NCBI RefSeq assembly: GCF_001767255.1
Contig: NZ_CP017639.1
Location: 952,875 to 1,016,874, forward strand
Length of the DNA: 64,000 nucleotides
Source: Corynebacterium sp. NML98-0116
GTDB taxonomy: Bacteria > Actinomycetota > Actinomycetes > Mycobacteriales > Mycobacteriaceae
Direction: 5' to 3'
Shown: positions 25,307 to 32,926 of the stretch, piece after piece
Position numbering within the stretch: position 1 is the first letter of the stretch
Layout: every line of letters starts with the position of its first letter
Notes under the pieces: generated by a model
Database searches by the model: none
Told to the model about the DNA's origin: nothing
The model's input: the letters and a program-made list of their open reading frames with translations, nothing else
Made by a program: the position numbers and the translations under genes

Positions 25307-26599
25307 GTGAGTAAAACTATTGGATGGACCTTGCATGGCGACGGGCGCCGCGTTCTGCCCGGCGCGGTGGTCGCCCCTGATGAACGCCTTTCTTGGCCTC
25401 GAACAATTGGCATCGGCATGCAGCATGTCGTAGCAATGTTCGGAGCCACACTTCTCGTTCCAACGTTGACGGGATTCCCTGTAAACACAACGCTGCTGTT
25501 TTCAGGACTGGGAACCATCATCTTTTTGCTGATTACCCGTAATAAACTGCCTAGCTACCTTGGCTCGTCATTCGCTTTCATCGCGCCGCTGTCTGCGTCG
25601 TCCCAGTACGGAATCGGCTCTCAGTTGGGCGGGGTACTCATCACGGGTCTGACGTTGATTGCAGTTGGCTTTGTTGTTCAACTTGCAGGCAAGAAAGTTA
25701 TCGACGCCGTCATGCCTCCCACGGTCACTGGTGCCATCGTCGCGTTGATCGGTTTCAATCTTGCGCCGACTGCCGTTTCTAATGTGGAAACTCAGCCCGG
25801 GGTCGCGTTTGTCACGCTCGGCACGATTGCTCTGCTGACTGTCGCTGCGAGGGGAATGCTGTCTCGTCTGAGCATTCTGATCGGCGTCATCGTCGGCTGG
25901 GTGTTTGCGGCGCTCACTGGCGGGTTATCGGATGATGCACTGGACACAATTGGCGCTAGTCCTTGGATCGGCTTGCCGCAGTTCCATACGCCAGAGTTCC
26001 ACCTCTCAGCGATTTTGGTGACGCTTCCTGTCATCGTCGTGCTGATCGCGGAGAATATTGGTCATGTCAAGGCAGTTTCTGAGATGACGCAACGCGACCT
26101 GGACCCATACCAAGGCAGGGCGTTGATCGGTGACGGTATCGCGACGACATTGGCTGGTGGCTTTGGCGGCTCTGGTACAACGACTTATGCGGAGAACATT
26201 GGCGTGATGGCTGCTACCAAGGTTTACTCGACGGCTGCGTATTGGGTCGCATCGTGTTTCGCGATCGTTTTGGCGTTCATCCCGAAGTTCGGCGCAGTCA
26301 TCTTCACAATCCCAGCCGGTGTGCTGGGCGGAGCGTGCCTGGTTCTTTACGGCCTGATTGGAATGCTTGGTGTACGTATTTGGCAGGATAACAAGGTAGA
26401 TTTCACGAACCCGGTGAACCTAACAGTTGCGGCTGTGGCACTCATTGTTGGTATCGGCAACCTGTCGTTCACTGTCGGTCAGGTGACGCTTGAGGGCATT
26501 GCCCTGGGGTCGGTCGGCATCATCGTGTTCTATCCTCTGTTGAAGTGGATTTACAACACAGTGGGTGAGGGGCAGTTCAACGCTGCATCTCGAAAATAG
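25307..26599 (+). CDS. uraA: NCS2 family nucleobase permease, probably uracil
   Basis: A 430-residue nucleobase:cation symporter with about 12-14 hydrophobic segments. Features of uracil permeases are visible: QHVVAMFGATLLVPTLTGFP in the first helix pair, FAFIAPL, the substrate-binding Glu in VLIAENIGHVKAVS (near 244), and GDGIATTLAGGFGGSGTTTYAENIG near 277. Proton-coupled uracil uptake is the most likely function; xanthine is less likely because the motif carries the uracil-type GGSGTTTYAEN. No pyrimidine gene is adjacent. It ends at a bidirectional terminator. Confidence 0.87.
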   Translation: MSKTIGWTLHGDGRRVLPGAVVAPDERLSWPRTIGIGMQHVVAMFGATLLVPTLTGFPVNTTLLFSGLGTIIFLLITRNKLPSYLGSSFAFIAPLSASSQYGIGSQLGGVLITGLTLIAVGFVVQLAGKKVIDAVMPPTVTGAIVALIGFNLAPTAVSNVETQPGVAFVTLGTIALLTVAARGMLSRLSILIGVIVGWVFAALTGGLSDDALDTIGASPWIGLPQFHTPEFHLSAILVTLPVIVVLIAENIGHVKAVSEMTQRDLDPYQGRALIGDGIATTLAGGFGGSGTTTYAENIGVMAATKVYSTAAYWVASCFAIVLAFIPKFGAVIFTIPAGVLGGACLVLYGLIGMLGVRIWQDNKVDFTNPVNLTVAAVALIVGIGNLSFTVGQVTLEGIALGSVGIIVFYPLLKWIYNTVGEGQFNAASRK

Positions 26600-26610
26600 C
26601 TCGAACAAGC

Positions 26611-26647
26611 AAAAGCCCGAGCGCTCAGATGTAGCGCCCGGGCTTTT
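26611..26647. terminator. Bidirectional terminator between uraA and ptsH
   Basis: AAAAGCCCGAGCGCT (26611-26625) pairs with AGCGCCCGGGCTTTT (26633-26647), one mismatch, with a seven-base loop and A/T runs on both flanks. It can stop transcripts from the permease (plus strand) and ptsH (minus strand). Confidence 0.9.
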
Positions 26648-26657
26648 GTTGTGGGAT

Positions 26658-26927
26658 TTACTCTTCGTCGAGGTTCTTCTCGATCAATGCGGCAATCTTT
26701 TCAACTGCCTCACTGTTGTCAGAGGTAACGGTGACCTCATCACCGAACTCGGCGCCCATTGCCATGATCATCAACGAGGAAGCAGCATCCGTCTCTTCCT
26801 CGTCCTCGTCACCGACAAGGGTCAGGATGACCTCGTCATCGTATTCACCGGCGGCGTCAGAAATAATGGTTGCTGGACGTGCGTGCAGTCCAACGGTGGA
26901 TCCGACTTTAACTGTCTTTGAAGCCAT
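26658..26927 (-). CDS. ptsH: Phosphocarrier protein HPr
   Basis: Relays phosphate from enzyme I to the sugar-specific EII proteins. 89 residues, the same length as C. glutamicum HPr. The phospho-accepting His15 lies in VGLHARPA and the regulatory-Ser helix is represented by SSLMIMAMGAE. Very acidic central loop (GDEDEEETD). ATG 26927 with AAAGGA eight bases upstream is preferred to ATG 26936. It is the last gene of the fruR-fruK-fruA-ptsH block; a 67-base gap separates it from fruA. Confidence 0.96.
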   Translation of the reverse strand: MASKTVKVGSTVGLHARPATIISDAAGEYDDEVILTLVGDEDEEETDAASSLMIMAMGAEFGDEVTVTSDNSEAVEKIAALIEKNLDEE

Positions 26928-26994
26928 GTGCTTCATCCTTTCTGCTTTGAAAGTATCTATCGAGTTTCTGTATTCAGTTTAGGGGCCTGTGTCC

Positions 26995-29049
26995 TTAGTT
27001 CGCCACCGCTGCAGGTTCTGCTTGGGCAGCGACCTTCTGGATCTCCTCGTTTGGCCAGAACTGCTTAGCGACGATGACCGCTACAGTTGCGACCGCCACG
27101 CCTGCAATGAGCGCGACGAACAGTCCCCACCAAGGCTCGTAGGCAAAGAGCACGAAGAGACCACCGTGTGGAGCCTGCACACCAACATTGAGTGCCATGC
27201 TGACCGCGCCAGCAGTGGCGCCACCGAGCATCATCGAAGGGATAACGCGGAACGGGTCAGCTGCAGCAAACGGGATTGCGCCCTCGCTGACAAACGACAG
27301 TCCGAGGAGCCATGCGGATTTGCCGTTCTCTTGCTCCGCCGGGGTAAACAATCCTTTGCGGAGGAACGTCGCGATTGACAGTGCGATCGGGGGAACCATG
27401 CCAGCAATCATTACAGCCGCCATAATTTGGAAGCTTGCCTCCGTTCCCGCAGACAGACCAGCGGTTCCGAAGAGGTACGCCGCCTTGTTGACTGGGCCAC
27501 CTAGGTCAAAGCACATCATGAGCCCGATGATGACGCCGAGCAGGACCGCAGAGGATCCGCTCATCGACTCAAGCCAGCCCTGCAGTCCCAGCATGAGAGA
27601 CTCAAGCGGACGCCCCAACAGTAAGAACATGATGAGGCCGATAGCAAGGGAAGTCAGCAGCGGGATGATGACCACTGGCATCAGGGACCCGAGCCAGCGC
27701 GGAACCTTCCATGTCTGGATCCAGTATGCGATCAAACCAGCCAGCAGACCTGTGACAAGGCCGCCGATAAAACCTGCGCCAACCATGACGGAGATAGCAC
27801 CGCCGATAAATCCTGGCGCGATACCTGGACGTCCTGCAAGGCCATACCCGATGTAGCCGGAGAGCGCCGCAACAACGAAGCCCATGCCCATCTGGCCTGT
27901 CGCGAACATGACAGCACCGAGATACAGAAGCCAGCCGGAACGGCGGAACGTCATCATTTCACCGTCGACATCGATTGTATGTCCAGGCAGGTGGGTCGGG
28001 GAGAAGTTCGTGACGAGGGACTGCCAGCCATTCGCCATGTCGTATCCGCCGAAGAGGAAACCAAGCGCGAGGAGCAGGCCGCCTGCTGCAACGAAAGGCA
28101 CCATGTACGACACACCGGTCATTACAGCTTGCTGGATCTTCTTTGGCCAGCTTTCACCAGAGGAAGCGGAGTCTTCTCGCTGCTCCGATCCCGCCGTGGT
28201 GACTCTTGGTGCATTCGGATCGTTTGCAGCGGCAATGGCCTCGTCGATCATCTTGTTTGGCTCGTTGATGCCACGCTTTACTGGACTATCAACGACCGGC
28301 TTGCCTGCAAAACGTGCTTTGTTACGCACAGCAACATCATGGGCGAAGATTACGGCGTCAGCACTGTCGATGTAGGCCTGATCCAGAGGATCGCCGCCGG
28401 AAGAACCTTGCGGCTCCACCTGAAACTCGACATCATCGCGAGCCTGCGCAGCTTGTGTCAGAGCGTCGGCTGCCATGTATGTGTGGGCAATGCCGGTCGC
28501 GCACGATGTAACAGCTGCAATCCTAAACTTTTTCACGCCATCGGTCTTGCCCGTCGCAGCGGGAGTAGGTGCTGCGGCAGTTTTCTTCTTAGGAGCAGCG
28601 TTGACGACGTCCAGCACCGCGTTGACGACCGTTTGCTCATCCTTTGCCTCGCGGAGCTGAGTTACGAAGTCGCCGCGTACCAAGGCACGTGCGAGCTTGG
28701 AAAGGATCTTCAAATGCGCCTTACCGCCGCCTTCAGGAGCAGCGATCAAAAATACAAGCTCTGCGTCTCCATCTGGCCCCGAGAAGTCAACGGGCCGCTG
28801 TAACCTGGCAAAAACCAACGTTGGGGTTTCGACTGCTTCGGTGCGGCAGTGGGGGATTGCAACACGGCCATTCACACCGGTGCCAGCTTTCTGCTCACGG
28901 GCGTAAGCTGCGTCGGCTAGCTTCAAGCTGTCGCTTGCTCGGCCTGCGTCCTGGGCTTGCTGCGCGAGGTGTTCGATGACCTCTCTTGGCGTCGACCCGT
29001 AGTCCACATCGAGACTAACGAGTTGTGGAGTGATGATGTTGTCACTCAT
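26995..29049 (-). CDS. fruA: PTS fructose transporter EIIABC
   Basis: Takes up fructose and releases fructose-1-phosphate. 684 residues in the order EIIA (1-150, phospho-His67 in RVAIPHCRT), Ala/Pro/Lys linker (151-172), EIIB (173-275, phospho-Cys183 in VTSCATGIAHTYMAA) and EIIC (~300-670, about ten membrane helices, GGPVNKAA motif). AGGAG lies six to seven bases before the ATG. Downstream of fruK with a 22-base gap and upstream of ptsH, giving a complete path from HPr to fructose-1,6-bisphosphate. Confidence 0.95.
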   Translation of the reverse strand: MSDNIITPQLVSLDVDYGSTPREVIEHLAQQAQDAGRASDSLKLADAAYAREQKAGTGVNGRVAIPHCRTEAVETPTLVFARLQRPVDFSGPDGDAELVFLIAAPEGGGKAHLKILSKLARALVRGDFVTQLREAKDEQTVVNAVLDVVNAAPKKKTAAAPTPAATGKTDGVKKFRIAAVTSCATGIAHTYMAADALTQAAQARDDVEFQVEPQGSSGGDPLDQAYIDSADAVIFAHDVAVRNKARFAGKPVVDSPVKRGINEPNKMIDEAIAAANDPNAPRVTTAGSEQREDSASSGESWPKKIQQAVMTGVSYMVPFVAAGGLLLALGFLFGGYDMANGWQSLVTNFSPTHLPGHTIDVDGEMMTFRRSGWLLYLGAVMFATGQMGMGFVVAALSGYIGYGLAGRPGIAPGFIGGAISVMVGAGFIGGLVTGLLAGLIAYWIQTWKVPRWLGSLMPVVIIPLLTSLAIGLIMFLLLGRPLESLMLGLQGWLESMSGSSAVLLGVIIGLMMCFDLGGPVNKAAYLFGTAGLSAGTEASFQIMAAVMIAGMVPPIALSIATFLRKGLFTPAEQENGKSAWLLGLSFVSEGAIPFAAADPFRVIPSMMLGGATAGAVSMALNVGVQAPHGGLFVLFAYEPWWGLFVALIAGVAVATVAVIVAKQFWPNEEIQKVAAQAEPAAVAN

Positions 29050-29071
29050 GGTGGACTCCTGTTCTCTTAAA

Positions 29072-30040
29072 TTATGAATCGATTTCTACGACTTGGGTTT
29101 GTTCCAAGTTGATGTCGTCAGGGCTTGGAATCCCGGTACCTGGTAGGCCTGCTGCAGCAGAGCCATAGGCGACCGCGGTTTGGAGGCACTGGTCCAACGG
29201 CAGGCGTTGAGTGCGAGCCATAACATATCCAGCAAGTGAGCTGTCGCCTGCTCCAACGGTAGATTTCACAACAGTCGGTGGGGGCGTTGCTGCCCAGGCA
29301 GAGTCTGCGGTGACCAGGCAAGCACCTGCGCCACCGAGGGTGACGAGAATTTCTTTAGCCCCTCGCTGAATCAAGCGTTTCGCTGCCTGAACAACCTCGG
29401 AGTAGTCTCCGGCTGAAGCGCTAGTCTCTAGTACATGCCCATCGGCTCCCACCAATTGCGCTAATTCAAAAGCGTTGGGTTTCAGGATATCGGGGGCTGC
29501 AGATTCAAGCTGATCTCCCAGCTTTACCAGGGGTTCGTCTGATGTGTCGACGGCCACCAGTACGTCTTCGGCGAGCCTCAATCGGATTTCTCGGGTCAAC
29601 GTTGCGTAGAGATCCGCCGGGGCTCCACTTGGCAGCGACCCTGCCATGACGACGGCCTTACATTCGCTGCTATGCGAATCAAGCGCGTCGAGGAACCCCT
29701 GCTGGACATCAATGGTGTATTGAGGGCCAGGCTCATTGATTTTGGTAGTCGTACCGTCGGATTCAGTAATCGCAGTATTGGTACGGATATTGCCCTCAAC
29801 CGGGATGAAAACAAAAGGAAAACCGAGTCGGTTAGCAGCGAACTTGAAAGGGTCGCTTTCCCCGCAGGGAACTACAGCGAGTGCCGCTCTTCCAGCCTTC
29901 GCTACGGCGTGGGCCACGTTGACGCCTTTTCCGCCAGCTTCTCGCGTAGCGGTAATGGCACGGGCGACTTCGCCGCGACGCAACGTTGCTACAGAAAGCG
30001 TTGCATCTGTACTTGGATTCGGAGTGAACGTCAGAATCAT
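29072..30040 (-). CDS. fruK: 1-phosphofructokinase
   Basis: Phosphorylates the fructose-1-phosphate made by FruA to fructose-1,6-bisphosphate. 322 residues of the PfkB/ribokinase fold: the N-terminal MILTFTPNPSTD, the GGKGVNVAHAVAKAG substrate motif (~37-51) and the C-terminal anion-hole/catalytic motif VGAGDSSLAGYV. ATG 30040 has AAGGA eight bases upstream and is preferred to ATG 30049. Preceded by a large inverted repeat that separates it from fruR. Confidence 0.94.
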   Translation of the reverse strand: MILTFTPNPSTDATLSVATLRRGEVARAITATREAGGKGVNVAHAVAKAGRAALAVVPCGESDPFKFAANRLGFPFVFIPVEGNIRTNTAITESDGTTTKINEPGPQYTIDVQQGFLDALDSHSSECKAVVMAGSLPSGAPADLYATLTREIRLRLAEDVLVAVDTSDEPLVKLGDQLESAAPDILKPNAFELAQLVGADGHVLETSASAGDYSEVVQAAKRLIQRGAKEILVTLGGAGACLVTADSAWAATPPPTVVKSTVGAGDSSLAGYVMARTQRLPLDQCLQTAVAYGSAAAGLPGTGIPSPDDINLEQTQVVEIDS

Positions 30041-30135
30041 GTGGCGCATCCTTAGAGTAATTGGTGCTCTGTGGGGTAGCGCCTACCGAAAGTCTGTTGT
30101 GCAGCTGCAGTATCGAAAAGCGCTACTAAAGCCAT

Positions 30136-30185
30136 AATGCCCGATTATGTCCGTTAATGCAATAGAACGGGCACAATCGGGCATT
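30136..30185. repeat. Long inverted repeat between fruR and fruK
   Basis: AATGCCCGATTATGTCCGTT (30136-30155) and AACGGGCACAATCGGGCATT (30166-30185) are inverted 20-base arms with two mismatches around a ten-base loop. There is no clear T run on the minus strand. It could be a terminator or attenuator after fruR, a processing site, or a tandem FruR operator, since each arm contains two TGyCCG-type units. Confidence 0.8.
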
Positions 30186-30199
30186 TGATTCCTTTTGTT

Positions 30200-30985
30200 T
30201 CACTCTTCGGCAAGGACGACCTTGATTCCACGCTCCCGCAATTCGCTGACAAAGCTCTCTGGTGCGTCTGTGTCGGTAACAACGACGTCAATTGCGTCTA
30301 GCGGCGCAAAGCTAACTAGATAATCATTGCCGAGCTTCGTGGAGTCGCAGAGCACAACTACCTTGCGTGCATTGGTGACCATTGAAGATTTGACCGCAGC
30401 CTCTTGGGCGTCGGCGGTAGAGAGGCCGTGGTCAATAGTCAAGGCATTCGTGCCAATAAAAGCAACATCTGCACGCATAAGCGCGAGAGTGTGTAATGCC
30501 GTATCGCCTACAACAGCTTGGGTGATTGCACGGACTGTCCCCCCGAGGAGCTGAACGTCTGTAAGCCCGCAGGATGATAGGTCTAGCGCGATCGGGAGGG
30601 AGTTCGTAACTATAGACCAATGTTGTGTTTTTCCTGCTGCGGCAATAAGATCGGCCAGTCCATTGATGGTGGTGCCGGCGTCGAGAAAGATGCCAGCGCC
30701 AGGATCCTCTGGGAGAAACTGTGTCGCAGCGCGCGCGATCGCCGATTTGGCGGTCGGTGCCGACCGGAACCGGGCATCAAGAGAAAACTCTGTGGTGAGA
30801 AATGATTGGCTAGCGACGGCTCCGCCGTGAACGCGGTGGACAATTCCTTCATTATGGAGAATTGCCAAGTCCCGCCTGATGGTCTCGGCTGTTACATCAA
30901 ACCGTTCGGCCAGCTCCGTAACATTCACGCGTCCTTCGACTGCGGTAAGTGACGCGATCTGCCTTCTTCTCTCTTCGGCGTACAT
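30200..30985 (-). CDS. fruR: DeoR-family fructose operon regulator
   Basis: 261 residues. An N-terminal DeoR winged helix (about 1-55: YAEERRRQIASL, VNVTELAERFDVTAETIRRDL) precedes a DeoR C-terminal sensor domain that binds a phosphorylated sugar (FLDAGTTINGLADLI, LLGGTVR, GTNALTIDHGLSTAD). In C. glutamicum the homologue represses fruK-fruA (and PTS genes), with fructose-1-phosphate or bisphosphate as likely signal. ATG 30985 has GGAGGA five bases upstream. Inverted repeats lie on both sides of the gene. Confidence 0.9.
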   Translation of the reverse strand: MYAEERRRQIASLTAVEGRVNVTELAERFDVTAETIRRDLAILHNEGIVHRVHGGAVASQSFLTTEFSLDARFRSAPTAKSAIARAATQFLPEDPGAGIFLDAGTTINGLADLIAAAGKTQHWSIVTNSLPIALDLSSCGLTDVQLLGGTVRAITQAVVGDTALHTLALMRADVAFIGTNALTIDHGLSTADAQEAAVKSSMVTNARKVVVLCDSTKLGNDYLVSFAPLDAIDVVVTDTDAPESFVSELRERGIKVVLAEE

Positions 30986-30998
30986 ACAACTCCTCCGT

Positions 30999-31041
30999 GG
31001 GGCAACCACGAATCAGCAGGGTTCAAAAATTAGGTTGCCCC
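30999..31041 (-). promoter_or_regulatory. Inverted repeat around the fruR promoter
   Basis: GGGGCAACC (30999-31007) and GGTTGCCCC (31033-31041) are perfect inverted arms. The 25 bases between them hold a minus-strand -10 candidate TAATTT (31027-31032). The arms bracket the likely start of transcription just before the ribosome binding site, so this may be a FruR autoregulatory operator or a 5' leader stem. Which protein binds is inference. Confidence 0.55.
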
Positions 31042-31088
31042 TATTGTTGCAAAACCGTGCGCCCGAATGCTTTTACATGTGTTTGATA

Positions 31089-31104
31089 GCCCCCGGTTGG
31101 GGGC
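31089..31104 (-). terminator. Hairpin after lexA
   Basis: GCCCCC-AACC-GGGGGC on the minus strand, 18 bases after the lexA stop. A compact GC-rich stem with only a weak T-containing tail, so termination strength is uncertain. Confidence 0.55.
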
Positions 31105-31121
31105 GAAATGGCGAAAAATGG

Positions 31122-31805
31122 CTACAGGGTCCGGAAAACAGAGACCACTTTGCCCATAATCTCGGCGTCGTTGCCTTGTATCGGAGAAAAGGCATCGTTA
31201 TGAGGAATGAGCCATACTCCGGAAGAGTCCTTATGAAACTCCTTGACAGTTGCCTCCCCGTCAATTAGCGCTGCTACGAACTCGCCCTCTTCGGCAACAT
31301 GTTGTGAGCGGATGACTACCCAGTCACCATTGAGAATGCCTGCATCGCGCATTGATTCTCCAACCACCTGAAGCATGAAGAGGTCGCCGCTATCGAGTAG
31401 TTCTTCCGGCAGGGGGTAGTAGTGTTCAATGTTTTCCTCTGCCAGGATCGGAGTTCCAGCGGCGATTTGGCCGAGGATAGGGATCATCCGTGCTGGAGAA
31501 GTTCCATCAATGTCCGCATCGTCTTTCGGTGTAACCGAACCTCCCATAGATTCTGGCAGGTGGCGGAGGTCTACGGCTCGTGGCTTGTTTGGGTCACGGC
31601 GAAGGAACCCTTTCTTTTCGAGCTCCTTCAGCTGGTAGGCGACAGAAGAAGTTGATTGGAGTCCTGCGGCGTCGCCGATCTCTCGAATGCTTGGTGGATA
31701 GCCACGTAATACGACGGCGTCGCGAATGACTTGAAGGATTCGCTTTTGTCTGTCTGAAAGTACGCTCATATCGAACTTTTCACTGGTTGTGTTCTTGCGT
31801 GCCAT
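31122..31805 (-). CDS. lexA: SOS repressor LexA
   Basis: Represses DNA-damage genes until RecA filaments trigger its self-cleavage. 227 residues: winged helix (about 15-80, RQKRILQVI and SIREIGDAAGLQSTSSVAYQL) and the S24 peptidase domain. The cleavage site is Ala116-Gly117, with catalytic Ser151 in GESM and Lys188 in GEATVKEF. GAGGA lies four bases before the ATG. Back to back with divS, as in C. glutamicum, with LexA-box-like sequences in the shared region. Confidence 0.96.
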   Translation of the reverse strand: MARKNTTSEKFDMSVLSDRQKRILQVIRDAVVLRGYPPSIREIGDAAGLQSTSSVAYQLKELEKKGFLRRDPNKPRAVDLRHLPESMGGSVTPKDDADIDGTSPARMIPILGQIAAGTPILAEENIEHYYPLPEELLDSGDLFMLQVVGESMRDAGILNGDWVVIRSQHVAEEGEFVAALIDGEATVKEFHKDSSGVWLIPHNDAFSPIQGNDAEIMGKVVSVFRTL

Positions 31806-31844
31806 GGGTCCTCACATTGAGTCTCGATAGTGTCTTCTGTACAG

Positions 31845-31949
31845 AATATATCAAAGAGGGCAAATATGTTCGATAGTTGGGGGGGTTGTGGGGATCTGAT
31901 ATGAGATGGTATAAATCGAACATAGAAGTTAAATCGAACAAATACGCTA
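31845..31949. promoter_or_regulatory. lexA/divS intergenic control region with SOS-box-like elements
   Basis: Three elements contain the half-site of the corynebacterial SOS box (TCGAACA/TGTTCGA): TGTTCGA ending at 31873, TCGAACATAGAAGTTA at 31916-31931 and TCGAACAAATACGCTA at 31934-31949. The first sits just behind the lexA -10 candidate TATATT (31845-31850, minus strand). The other two follow the divS -10 candidate TATAAA (31910-31915, with TG at -1 spacing). None is a complete palindrome, so binding strength is uncertain. Confidence 0.65.
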
Positions 31950-32009
31950 AAAATGTTTCGCGTGAGATGAGAAACCTTCGAATTCGCGAAATGAAGTAAG
32001 GGGCATTTT

Positions 32010-32402
32010 ATGAGCATCATTGACCAGGCGAAAATAATTTCTACTCGTGCTGATATGGCGGGAGCTCCACTTGCACCACGGTCTTCAATGCCAGCTGAAG
32101 TGTGGGATTTTGTACCCATGCGGGGTGATCGAGGGGGTGAGCCGTCACGCCACGAGCAGGTTATCAACCAGAACTTTCGTTGCCGCTGGGCGGCTGCAGA
32201 TGCTCCCGAGCCAACCGTTTATTCTTCCGCCGAGCCTCAAGAGCAGCGAGCAAACGTTCTAATGGGAGCCCTTCTTGGGGTAACTATGTTCGTCGCTGTA
32301 CTTATCTCGGGCGATTTCGGTAATAGCGAGTGGGACTCGGTGTCGCGGGACGATTCGAACGTTGCTCATAGCTATGAAGTCGCTTCTGCAGCGCAACGTT
32401 AA
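32010..32402 (+). CDS. divS: Cell division suppressor DivS
   Basis: 130 residues: a soluble N-terminal half followed by one transmembrane helix (about 83-101, NVLMGALLGVTMFVAVLIS) and a short polar tail. Position and architecture match DivS of C. glutamicum, an SOS-induced membrane protein that blocks septum formation after DNA damage. It lies divergent from lexA and upstream of nrdR. AAGGGG (31998-32003) sits six bases before the ATG. The sequence is short and poorly conserved, so the name rests mainly on synteny. Confidence 0.78.
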   Translation: MSIIDQAKIISTRADMAGAPLAPRSSMPAEVWDFVPMRGDRGGEPSRHEQVINQNFRCRWAAADAPEPTVYSSAEPQEQRANVLMGALLGVTMFVAVLISGDFGNSEWDSVSRDDSNVAHSYEVASAAQR

Positions 32403-32407
32403 CCCGC

Positions 32408-32413
32408 TAATGT
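32408..32413 (+). promoter_or_regulatory. Candidate -10 for nrdR
   Basis: TAATGT begins six bases after the divS stop and would start a transcript near 32420, giving nrdR its own promoter besides read-through from divS. Confidence 0.35.
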
Positions 32414-32451
32414 AGGGGGTGATAACTGTTCTCCGAGAAAGTGGGGTGTAG

Positions 32452-32913
32452 ATGTACTGTCCGTTTTGTCATCACGAACAATCGCGAGTTACAGATTCTC
32501 GTGTTGTAGACGGGGGCTCTGCTATCCGGCGGCGGCGAGAGTGCACATCGTGCGGGGGCCGATTCACAACGATCGAGAAGGCCGTGCTGACCGTTGTGAA
32601 GCGCAATGGAGTAACTGAACCGTTCGACAAGGAAAAGTTGATCGTTGGTGTTCGGCGTGCTTGTCAAGGCAGGAACGTTAGCGACGACGCATTGAAGCGG
32701 CTAGCGCAGCAAGTAGAGGAGACGGTTCGGGCTCAAGGAAGTTCTCAAGTCGCGGCAAATGACATTGGACTGGCGGTATTGGAACCGCTTCGCACACTGG
32801 ACGAGGTTGCGTACCTGCGATTTGCCTCGGTGTACAAGTCTTTTGAAAGCGCCGAAGATTTCCAGTCGGAAATCCGGTTGATGAAACGACGCGAGCGAGA
32901 GGGGCTGGAATAA
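32452..32913 (+). CDS. nrdR: Transcriptional repressor NrdR
   Basis: Represses ribonucleotide reductase genes according to ATP/dATP bound to its ATP cone. 153 residues: the zinc ribbon uses Cys3, Cys6, Cys31 and Cys34, with DSR and the basic RRRRECTSC strand between them; the ATP-cone domain spans about 48-138 ([17 protein letters not shown]). Typical length. Downstream of divS, which ties nucleotide supply to the SOS locus. Converges with hrpA. Confidence 0.96.
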   Translation: MYCPFCHHEQSRVTDSRVVDGGSAIRRRRECTSCGGRFTTIEKAVLTVVKRNGVTEPFDKEKLIVGVRRACQGRNVSDDALKRLAQQVEETVRAQGSSQVAANDIGLAVLEPLRTLDEVAYLRFASVYKSFESAEDFQSEIRLMKRREREGLE

Positions 32914-32926
32914 AGTCCGAGGCTCA

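Noticed and set aside
27979..28803. 274-codon frame antisense to fruA
   Set aside because: Cys- and Arg-rich translation without recognisable motifs inside a clear PTS gene; treated as a shadow frame.
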